From: JAISGQ01 sp045604155
GTDB taxonomy: Bacteria; Bacillota; Clostridia; Oscillospirales; Acutalibacteraceae
Direction: 5' to 3'
DNA: 18,906 bases
NCBI GenBank assembly: GCA_045604155.1
Contig: JAZUNN010000013.1
Coordinates: 1-18,906, forward strand
Shown one piece after another: positions 7,451 to 12,752 of the stretch; position 1 is the first letter of the stretch; each line of letters starts with the position of its first letter. The position numbers were made by a program, and so were the translations under genes. The notes beneath the pieces were generated by a model. That model saw only the letters and a program-made list of their open reading frames with translations. It did not search any database and was not told the DNA's origin.

Positions 7451-9001
7451 ATGCGCAATGTAATAAGACAGAGTACGTTTTTCCGTATAGTTGCCCTTTC
7501 CATCGCATTTGTCCTGTTTTTCTCGTTTTTCCCAACCACCGCAAGTGCAAAGCCTATGCCTGAACCTATAGGTGCCAAAAGTGCCATTGTGGTGGATATG
7601 GACACAGGGCGAATTCTTTACGAGCACAATGCAGATGTGGTAATGGACCCTGCATCCACCACAAAGGTTATGACCGCTTTGCTTGTTTTTGAAGCCATTG
7701 AGCGAGGCGATATAAAGCTTGAAGACCGACTCACCGCCACCCAGAAAATAATTGACGGGGTTATGTGGGACGCAAGCAAAATAAAGCCTCCCCTTGTAGA
7801 CGGCGAAGTGATGACAGTACACAACCTCCTTCGTGGTGTCCTTATGTCCTCCGACTGTGTCGCCTGCGATATTCTCGCTGTGCACACCGCAGGCTCTGTT
7901 GAAAACTTTGTCGCTCTCATGAACAAACGAGCAGTTGAACTTTCGTGCACTGACACAAACTTTGTCAACACCCACGGCTATCCTGCAGAGAATCACCATT
8001 CTACTGCACGTGATCTTTACAAAATCACCGCAGAAGCACTCAAACACCCTGAATTCTGCGAGATTTTCGGCACAATAAAGCTTTCTCTCGATTCCACCAA
8101 CAAGAATAATGCCAGAATGCTTTACAACACCGACTGGATGCTCTGGAATCCTGAAAAAATCGAATCCATCTATACCGAATATTATTACCCCTACGCAAAA
8201 GGCGGCAAGACGGGCACTTCCGATGCATCGGGTCACTGCCTGACAAGCTATGCGGAAAAGGACGGTATCCAGCTCCTTTGCGTTATTCTCGGCGCAGGTC
8301 AGAAGCTTCAGTCTGACGGCTCTTATGATAAGATGAGTTTCCGTGAGTCTGAACAGCTTTACGATTGGGCTTTCAACAACTGGAGCGTTCAGACCGTTAT
8401 TTCTTCCAGTGAGATTCTTGCAGTTCAGCCCGTGGAAAACGGCAAGGCTGATTCTGTTGAGCTTTATTTAACAGAGGATGTCCGTGAGCTGCTTCCCAAC
8501 GGCATAACAAAGGATCAGCTTGTAATTGAAACATTGCTGACAGACGAAACTGTTGAGGCACCTGTTGCCGCTTTCACACAGCTTGGAAACGCAAATATCT
8601 ATTATGAAAACGATCTTATTGCAACAGTTCCTCTTGCTGCACTGAACGCAGTTGAAAAGAAGGGTCTTAACGGCGGCGGGGTATTCTTCCTTGTGACAGG
8701 AATTCTTCTCATTCTCGGCGCTGCTGCATGGTTCTATTACACAAAGAAAATCGCACCAAACAAGCAGGTCGCTGCATACAGCTCACGCCGCAATGGTGCT
8801 GACCGTGCCGCAAGATACAATATAGGTTATTACGGCAGCAACCAGTCCCCTGAGGACTATACAGGCTACCGCAGCAGGATACCACCCGAAGGCGGTTATG
8901 TGCGTCAGCGTCCCGCTGAGCCTGAGAAAACAATGGTTCAGATTCCCGATTATGATGATTACGATGATTATGACCCTTACGAAGATGATCAGATAGATTG
9001 A
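7451..9001 (+). CDS. D-alanyl-D-alanine carboxypeptidase (DacF/PBP5 family), membrane anchored
   Basis: 516 residues. It removes the terminal D-Ala from peptidoglycan pentapeptides outside the cell. Residues 1-33 are a signal peptide ending T-A-S-A before K34. The peptidase S11 domain follows: nucleophile motif S69-T-T-K72, KTG motif K253-T-G-T-S and a typical T-N-F-V-N-T-H-G loop near 168-176. The second motif, normally S-G-N, reads S134-D-C136, so the conserved Asn is Cys in an ungapped alignment with the family pattern. Residues 316-400 fit the family's C-terminal beta domain. A single membrane helix at about 408-430 and an 85-residue cytoplasmic tail follow, ending in acidic Asp-Tyr repeats (YDDYDDYDPY); this tail is unusual, since PBP5 relatives end in an amphipathic anchor. 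Start ATG 7451 follows AAAGGA. A strong terminator follows the gene. Confidence 0.92.
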   Translation: MRNVIRQSTFFRIVALSIAFVLFFSFFPTTASAKPMPEPIGAKSAIVVDMDTGRILYEHNADVVMDPASTTKVMTALLVFEAIERGDIKLEDRLTATQKIIDGVMWDASKIKPPLVDGEVMTVHNLLRGVLMSSDCVACDILAVHTAGSVENFVALMNKRAVELSCTDTNFVNTHGYPAENHHSTARDLYKITAEALKHPEFCEIFGTIKLSLDSTNKNNARMLYNTDWMLWNPEKIESIYTEYYYPYAKGGKTGTSDASGHCLTSYAEKDGIQLLCVILGAGQKLQSDGSYDKMSFRESEQLYDWAFNNWSVQTVISSSEILAVQPVENGKADSVELYLTEDVRELLPNGITKDQLVIETLLTDETVEAPVAAFTQLGNANIYYENDLIATVPLAALNAVEKKGLNGGGVFFLVTGILLILGAAAWFYYTKKIAPNKQVAAYSSRRNGADRAARYNIGYYGSNQSPEDYTGYRSRIPPEGGYVRQRPAEPEKTMVQIPDYDDYDDYDPYEDDQID

Positions 9002-9004
9002 TAT

Positions 9005-9043
9005 GCAAAAAAGCAGGATTCAAATTGAATCCTGCTTTTTTGC
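9005..9043. terminator. Strong terminator after the dacF-type gene
   Basis: Nearly perfect palindrome: arms 9005-9023 and 9025-9043 are exact reverse complements of 19 bp around one central base. The stem contains AAAAAA/TTTTTT, so it can terminate in both directions; the + direction serves the carboxypeptidase gene, whose stop is at 8999-9001. Confidence 0.9.
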
Positions 9044-9126
9044 GGAACTTATACACACTCACAATGAATATTTATACTCAATCCATGTATATTATTACAC
9101 AAAATCAATATTTAGTGCAAATAGCC

Positions 9127-9155
9127 TTGATAAATGCAAACTTATAATATATAAT
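9127..9155 (+). promoter_or_regulatory. Promoter of argF
   Basis: TTGATA (9127-9132), 17-nt spacer, TATAAT (9150-9155), 42 nt upstream of the argF start. An overlapping alternative TATAAT at 9143-9148 has no good -35 partner. Confidence 0.75.
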
Positions 9156-9197
9156 ACCATTCATAGAATATTAATCAACGAATGGAGTTGTAAAAAT

Positions 9198-10187
9198 ATG
9201 CATACAGAATACAAAAACAGCTTTCTCAAGCTTCTCGACTTTTCCTCTGAGGAAATAAGAGCATTTCTTGACACTGCAGTTGAGCTCAAGAAGCAGAAGA
9301 AGGCAGGCATTCCCCACAAACATCTTGAGGGCAAGAACATGGTTCTGCTTTTTGAAAAGACCAGCACACGTACTCGCTGTGCATTTGAAGTCGCAGGCAT
9401 GGATCTCGGCATGGGCGTTACCTTCCTCGACCCCGGTGCTTCCCAGATGGGCAAAAAGGAAAGTCTTGCCGATACCGCACGTGTTCTCGGCAGAATGTAC
9501 GACTGCATCGAGTATAGGGGCTATGACCAGTCTATCGTCGAAGACCTTGCAAAGTATTCGGGCGTTCCCGTTTTCAACGGTCTTACCGACCAGTTCCACC
9601 CCACCCAGATTCTCGCTGACCTGCTCACCATTGAAGAGCATTTCGGTCATCTTAAGGGCATCAATATGACCTACTACGGTGATGCACGCTTCAACATGGG
9701 CAATTCTCTCATGATTGGCTGTGCAAAGATGGGTCTTAACTTTACCGCCTGCGCTCCCAAGGAGCTGTTCCCCGCTCCTGAGCTTGTAGAGCAAGCAAAG
9801 GCAATCGCCGCCGAAAACGGCTGTACCATCACTCTTACTGAGGACATCGAAGCAGCAACAAAGGGTGCTGATGTTCTTTACACTGATATCTGGGTTTCCA
9901 TGGGTGAGCCTGACAGCGTATGGGAAGAGAGAATCAAGCTTCTCACTCCATATAGGGTCGACTCTGCAAAGATGGCTATGGCAAACGAGGGTGCAGTATT
10001 TATGCACTGTCTGCCCTCCTTCCACGACCAGAACACCACCGTTGCACGTGAGATTTTCGCCAAGTACGGCATCGAGGAAATGGAAGTTACAAACGAAGTC
10101 TTTGAGTCTCCTGCTTCCATCGTCTTTGATGAAGCAGAGAACAGAATGCACACCATAAAAGCAGTAATTCTCAACTGCATGAAATAA
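9198..10187 (+). CDS. argF: Ornithine carbamoyltransferase
   Basis: 329 residues. It joins carbamoyl phosphate and L-ornithine to give L-citrulline in arginine synthesis (or the reverse in the arginine deiminase pathway). Carbamoyl-phosphate binding motif S-T-R-T-R at residues 56-60, HPTQ at 134-137, ornithine-side D-I-W-V-S-M-G at 230-236 and the catalytic-Cys motif H270-C-L-P, followed by S-F-H-D, are all present; the last one tells OTCase from aspartate carbamoyltransferase. ATG 9198 is chosen over the longer open frame from 9003, because that would include the promoter; GGAG lies 10 nt upstream. No other arg or arc gene is adjacent, so the anabolic role is inferred from the free-standing, promoter-driven gene and is less certain than the enzyme identity. 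Confidence 0.96.
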   Translation: MHTEYKNSFLKLLDFSSEEIRAFLDTAVELKKQKKAGIPHKHLEGKNMVLLFEKTSTRTRCAFEVAGMDLGMGVTFLDPGASQMGKKESLADTARVLGRMYDCIEYRGYDQSIVEDLAKYSGVPVFNGLTDQFHPTQILADLLTIEEHFGHLKGINMTYYGDARFNMGNSLMIGCAKMGLNFTACAPKELFPAPELVEQAKAIAAENGCTITLTEDIEAATKGADVLYTDIWVSMGEPDSVWEERIKLLTPYRVDSAKMAMANEGAVFMHCLPSFHDQNTTVAREIFAKYGIEEMEVTNEVFESPASIVFDEAENRMHTIKAVILNCMK

Positions 10188-10192
10188 TGAAC

Positions 10193-10227
10193 AAATCCGC
10201 ACTTCTTCAATAGTTGTGCGGATTTTT
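10193..10227 (+). terminator. Rho-independent terminator of argF
   Basis: 10-bp stem AAATCCGCAC (10193-10202) / GTGCGGATTT (10216-10225) with a 13-nt loop and T5 tail. It starts 5 nt after the stop codon and lies between convergent genes. Confidence 0.85.
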
Positions 10228-10238
10228 ACGTGTAATTG

Positions 10239-10952
10239 TCAATTTGTGTCAAGTGTCCAGCCCCAGTCACCGTGGTATACCATCTGACGGGTCATTCCTC
10301 CGTCAATACAGATATTTTCACCTGTTATAAATCCTGCCATATCTGAACAAAGATAAAGAACCATGTTTGCAATATCAGGCGGATTTCCTACTCTGCCTGC
10401 AGGCTGCTGAATGGCGTCTGCTCCATCATACACAGTATAGTTATTATCTATCCAGCCGGGAGAAATGGAATTTACACGCACTTTTCCTGCAAAGCTTACC
10501 GCCATTGCATGGGTCAGCGCTGCAATTCCTCCCTTTGCAGCGGTATAGCTCTCTGTTTCAGGCTGGCTCATGCGGTCACGTGACGAGGAGATATTGATTA
10601 TACTCGCACCTTCTGAAAAGTATGGTGCAAACAGCTTCGAAAGATAGAAGGGTGCGGTGACGCCAACACGCAACGCATATTCAAAATCTTCGTAGCTGCC
10701 TTCTGTTATTCCGCACATCTTTGGTGCCGCATTATTGATAAGGCAATCCACACGTCCATATTCTGAAATAACTTTCTGTGCAAAGTTTTCCAGAGTGTTT
10801 CTATCTGCAATATCGCCGACAAAATAATCATTATCAAGCAGGTCAATAACACAGACAACTGCACCTGCTTCTTCAAATTTCTCACGGATACATCTGCCTA
10901 TTCCTCGTGCTCCGCCGGTTATTACCACAATTTTATCTTTGAAATCAAACAT
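10239..10952 (-). CDS. Short-chain dehydrogenase/reductase (SDR)
   Basis: 237 residues from ATG 10952; an in-frame GTG at 10961 is also possible but lies inside the likely ribosome binding site AAGGTGA. Classical SDR features: T-G-G-A-R-G-I-G cofactor motif at residues 12-19, NNAA at 73-76, catalytic Ser 123 (ISSSRD), Y136-x-x-x-K140 and a S-P-G-W-I motif at 164-168. D37 at the end of the second strand (VIDL) points to NAD(H) preference. The C-terminus has an extra tail rich in Trp (HGDWGWTLDTN). The substrate cannot be told: this fold covers FabG-like, sugar and alcohol dehydrogenases. It lies 55 bp downstream of the cyclic-phosphate receiver gene with no terminator between, so the two are probably one operon. 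Confidence 0.88.
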   Translation of the reverse strand: MFDFKDKIVVITGGARGIGRCIREKFEEAGAVVCVIDLLDNDYFVGDIADRNTLENFAQKVISEYGRVDCLINNAAPKMCGITEGSYEDFEYALRVGVTAPFYLSKLFAPYFSEGASIINISSSRDRMSQPETESYTAAKGGIAALTHAMAVSFAGKVRVNSISPGWIDNNYTVYDGADAIQQPAGRVGNPPDIANMVLYLCSDMAGFITGENICIDGGMTRQMVYHGDWGWTLDTN

Positions 10953-11007
10953 ATTATTCACCTTTTCATCAAGCAGAAGTAAAAAACATAATCAATATTT
11001 TTTCACG

Positions 11008-11310
11008 TTACAGACTATTGAATGTCAGCTTTGCCTCAGGGAAATTCTGTTCCGCATATTCACGCATTTTCGGCACGCCTTCACTGTGGTCCGAATGGAT
11101 ATTGATATGACCGATATCGTTCCCTCTCTCTTTCATGTATTGCAAGACACTCAGACCTGTTTCCGCTCCACCGAGATCATAATCCAGACTGATAAAACTG
11201 ATTCTGTGAAACATTTTAAGCAAAAATATACATTCTTCGTAGGTACGCACACAGTTGTAAGCCTGATTGTTTCCAGGAAACGGTCTTTTGTCATCAAGAA
11301 TGATTTTCAT
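11008..11310 (-). CDS. Cyclic-phosphate processing receiver-domain protein (cREC type)
   Basis: 100 residues, a stand-alone receiver-like domain. Seen: L-D-D-x-R-P-x-P at residues 5-12 (family acidic pair D6-D7), V-R-T-Y-E-E at 21-26, S-L-D-Y-D-L-G at 41-47 (family form LDHDLG; Tyr replaces His) and the I-N-I-H-S-D-H motif at 69-75 (family hxIHSxN). In this family the receiver fold has lost the usual response-regulator arrangement and is predicted to act on cyclic phosphate groups of RNA or nucleotides, sometimes beside RNA repair or ligase genes; this comes from comparative genomics, not assay. AGGAGG lies 8 nt upstream of ATG 11310. It is probably cotranscribed with the SDR gene. The call rests on short motifs. 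Confidence 0.75.
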   Translation of the reverse strand: MKIILDDKRPFPGNNQAYNCVRTYEECIFLLKMFHRISFISLDYDLGGAETGLSVLQYMKERGNDIGHINIHSDHSEGVPKMREYAEQNFPEAKLTFNSL

Positions 11311-11517
11311 ATGAGTACCTCCTCGCTTTTTGATAACTATATCATAAGTTTATAAAAATGCCATCGACAGTAACCGTGCTTTTGTTTTGCATCTGTAAAT
11401 TTAAGAATAATGATTATCAGGTCTGATTTTATGAAAAAATCAGACTAGGACTTAAATGCCAAAACCACCGTTTCACCCGGTGAAGTCGGTGGTTTTTAAG
11501 CTTTTTACTGCTGTCAA
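11311..11517. other. Intergenic region with two stable hairpins
   Basis: Between two minus-strand genes. It holds a 10-bp stem GTCTGATTTT (11421-11430) / AAAATCAGAC (11436-11445) without a T tract on either side, followed 15 nt later by a terminator-like hairpin (11461-11497). I see no convincing core promoter for the receiver gene, though AT-rich sequence precedes it at 11335-11360. Confidence 0.5.
11461..11497. terminator. Terminator-like hairpin after the MIF-family gene
   Basis: Outer stem AAAACCACCG (11461-11470) / CGGTGGTTTT (11487-11496) with an inner stem TTCACC/GGTGAA (11472-11477 with 11479-11484). The better T run is on the plus strand; on the minus strand it still ends in TTTT and would terminate the tautomerase gene 20 nt downstream of its stop. 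Confidence 0.7.
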
Positions 11518-11859
11518 TCAGAAATTGCCGCCGTTCCAGCCCCAGTTGTCGGTCTCGGTGTATCTGACATATATCCTTGCGCTGTCAATACCCAGCTCAC
11601 TGCTGAGAATATTGCAGATCTGTGCAGTCAGCTTATTATAGGCCGAAGAGTCTGCGCTTCCCAAAACACTTACCTCAACCATTGCAGCAGGAGCATCATC
11701 GCCTTTGAAGTAAAGAGTATATTCAGGATTTATTCCAACCATCAGCCAGCTTTCGCTTTTTCCGGGAATAGCTGTTATAGCCTTGCCCAGCGCAGATTTC
11801 ACAGCGATTTTCTTTTCATCGGAAACAGCGGTATTGGTCATAACATTGATAAAAGGCAT
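11518..11859 (-). CDS. MIF-family tautomerase (macrophage migration inhibitory factor-like)
   Basis: 113 residues, the size of human MIF (114). Met is followed by Pro2, which after Met removal is the catalytic N-terminal proline of the tautomerase superfamily. K34 (I-P-G-K-S) aligns with the MIF active-site lysine (T-G-K-P), S-A-Y-N-K-L matches S-Y-S-K-L, and the C-terminal R-I-Y-V-R-Y...G-W-N-G-G-N-F matches the MIF pattern R-V-Y-I-N-Y...G-W-N-N-S-T-F. The C-x-x-C pair of vertebrate MIF is absent. It should form a trimer with phenylpyruvate or keto-enol tautomerase activity; a physiological substrate is unknown. No signal peptide. GGAGG lies 7 nt upstream of ATG 11859 and the gene has its own promoter. 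Confidence 0.92.
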   Translation of the reverse strand: MPFINVMTNTAVSDEKKIAVKSALGKAITAIPGKSESWLMVGINPEYTLYFKGDDAPAAMVEVSVLGSADSSAYNKLTAQICNILSSELGIDSARIYVRYTETDNWGWNGGNF

Positions 11860-11889
11860 CTTTATTCCTCCATAATTGATTTTGGATTA

Positions 11890-11918
11890 ATTATACTATC
11901 CCACATAAACCAAGTCAA
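11890..11918 (-). promoter_or_regulatory. Promoter of the MIF-family gene
   Basis: Minus-strand TTGACT (11918-11913), 17-nt spacer, TATAAT (11895-11890), about 30 nt upstream of the start codon. Confidence 0.82.
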
Positions 11919-12111
11919 TAAATATAATCCGTATGATTATGCGATGGTTGGTGGATATGAAAGGGCTCAAATCCTCGACCTTACAGATGCGAAAAAGCTC
12001 TCGCAGGTGGTACGTTTTTCCCATTCGGGCGGAAATTAAGTTTTGGATTTCTCAGCCATGTCGGATATTTAAAACCATTCAAACTATCACCTCCGAATTT
12101 TGTTATTTCTA
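11919..12111. other. Unassigned stretch between the MIF and adhesin promoters
   Basis: No recognisable gene. Two short open frames lie on opposite strands. On the plus strand a frame ending in TAA at 12037-12039 encodes about 35 residues (N-P-Y-D-Y-A-M-V-G-G-Y-E-R-A, later VVRFSHSGGN), which looks like the tail of a real protein but has no start. On the minus strand a 33-residue frame (11981-12082) has a strong ribosome binding site. The stretch could be a gene remnant. Confidence 0.35.
11981..12082 (-). CDS. Possible small peptide gene with strong ribosome binding site
   Basis: 33 residues from a TTG start, beginning MNGFKYPTWL and ending P-P-A-R-A-F-S-H-L. The only strong evidence is GGAGGTG (12088-12094 read in reverse) spaced 5 nt from the TTG. 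The peptide is basic, Pro-rich, without membrane segment or signal. I do not recognise it and see no clear promoter. It may be a remnant, since the opposite strand has an equally plausible frame. Confidence 0.2.
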   Translation of the reverse strand: MNGFKYPTWLRNPKLNFRPNGKNVPPARAFSHL

Positions 12112-12140
12112 TTGATAAATGTATCGTTATATGATACAAT
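12112..12140 (+). promoter_or_regulatory. Adhesin promoter with internal inverted repeat (candidate operator)
   Basis: TTGATA (12112-12117), 17-nt spacer, TACAAT (12135-12140). Within it lies the inverted repeat TGTATC (12120-12125) / GATACA (12133-12138), whose right arm overlaps the -10 box. A protein bound there would block RNA polymerase. It lies about 195 nt upstream of the adhesin start. Confidence 0.65.
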
Positions 12141-12335
12141 AAATTGGTTATATCTGTAAAAGGATTGTTTTTTTATTTTTCTGTGGATGGAAAAACGCAG
12201 GTTTGTTTTACAACGTTATTGGTTAAGTAAATGTATTGCTGATAACCAAAAAACAGATCGAAGAAAAAAGGAACAAAAAGAGATACAGAACGAGTGAAAA
12301 CAGCAGATATCGTGAACTGGAAGGGTTGAACAAAT
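12141..12335 (+). other. Long 5' leader of the adhesin gene
   Basis: About 190 nt between the predicted promoter and ATG 12336. It contains a T-rich run (12168-12179), a hairpin TTGGTTA (12219-12225) / TAACCAA (12243-12249) and a 36-codon open frame from ATG 12187 (MEKRRFVLQRYW) without a ribosome binding site. No known riboswitch consensus was recognised. GGAAGGG precedes the adhesin start by 10 nt. Confidence 0.4.
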
Positions 12336-12566
12336 ATGAAACAAATGGCGGAACGGTTATTCGGAAAATCAATAAAACGTGCAGTAGCACTGATGCTCTC
12401 ACTGCTTATTGTTGCAAGCATACTGCCAATGATGTGGAACGAAGTAAACGCTGATGATATTGACTGCGGCATTGAGGAGCATATTCACACCGAGGAGTGT
12501 TATGGATTTATCTGCATTGCCGATGCTTCAAGCTCTGCAACAGATGCCCATCCCATACACCGCTGA
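12336..12566 (+). CDS. Adhesin 5' fragment: signal peptide and first H-x-H-T-E-E-C repeat
   Basis: 76 codons as given. A charged N-terminus (MKQMAERLFGKSIKR) is followed by the hydrophobic A-V-A-L-M-L-S-L-L-I-V-A-S-I-L and a likely signal peptidase site after V-N-A. Next is E-E-H-I-H-T-E-E-C-Y-G-F-I-C, a motif common near the N-terminus of clostridial surface proteins. The frame is native up to about codon 71 (A-T-D-A-H at 12537-12551) and then enters the inverted segment, ending at TGA 12564-12566 after six foreign codons. Alone it would be a secreted stub. Confidence 0.7.
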   Translation: MKQMAERLFGKSIKRAVALMLSLLIVASILPMMWNEVNADDIDCGIEEHIHTEECYGFICIADASSSATDAHPIHR

Positions 12567-12752
12567 CAGACAGGTCAGAAACTCCAATAATCGCAGGGCT
12601 CTGAACAGAAAGCTCATCGGAATTGCTGACAGCTTCCGTTGCATCGGAGGGGCTTACAGAAACATCGGAAGTCTCCGCACTGCACTCAGCTGTGTGGGAG
12701 TGTTCCTCCTTTTCGCAGATTAAAGCACTGCATTCCTCTGAGTGAATATGGG
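12547..12752 (-). other. Inverted segment inside the adhesin gene
   Basis: The minus strand of this segment carries the missing adhesin coding sequence: H-I-H-S-E-E-C-S-A-L-I-C, then E-E-H-S-H-T-A-E-C and a Ser/Asp/Val-rich linker ending S-D-L-S-V-S-G-V-W. Bounding 5-bp inverted repeats are CCCAT (12547-12551) and ATGGG (12748-12752). Flipping 12552-12747 joins A-T-D-A-H to I-H-S-E-E-C on the left and S-G-V-W-D to G-G-G-E-E-I on the right, in frame at both ends without stops. No recombinase gene lies in the window. Confidence 0.82.

Noticed and set aside
7406..8236. Minus-strand open frame of 276 codons opposite the carboxypeptidase gene.
   Set aside because: It is a shadow of the carboxypeptidase frame, with Cys/His-rich composition, no ribosome binding site and no recognisable domain.
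9171..10202. Minus-strand open frame of 343 codons opposite argF.
   Set aside because: It is antisense to a fully conserved argF with promoter and terminator; the translation is Cys/His-rich and lacks family motifs.
11965..12025. Possible tRNA: GGGCTCAAATCC followed by TCGACCTTACAGATGCG resembles the antisense of a tRNA T-arm and anticodon arm.
   Set aside because: No acceptor stem or D-arm pairs around it and the T-loop sequence is in the wrong sense, so no cloverleaf forms.
12236..12454. Open frame from TTG 12236 overlapping the adhesin start, as an alternative N-terminus or separate gene.
   Set aside because: It lacks a ribosome binding site and is out of frame with the signal peptide; past 12336 it is an off-frame reading of the adhesin.
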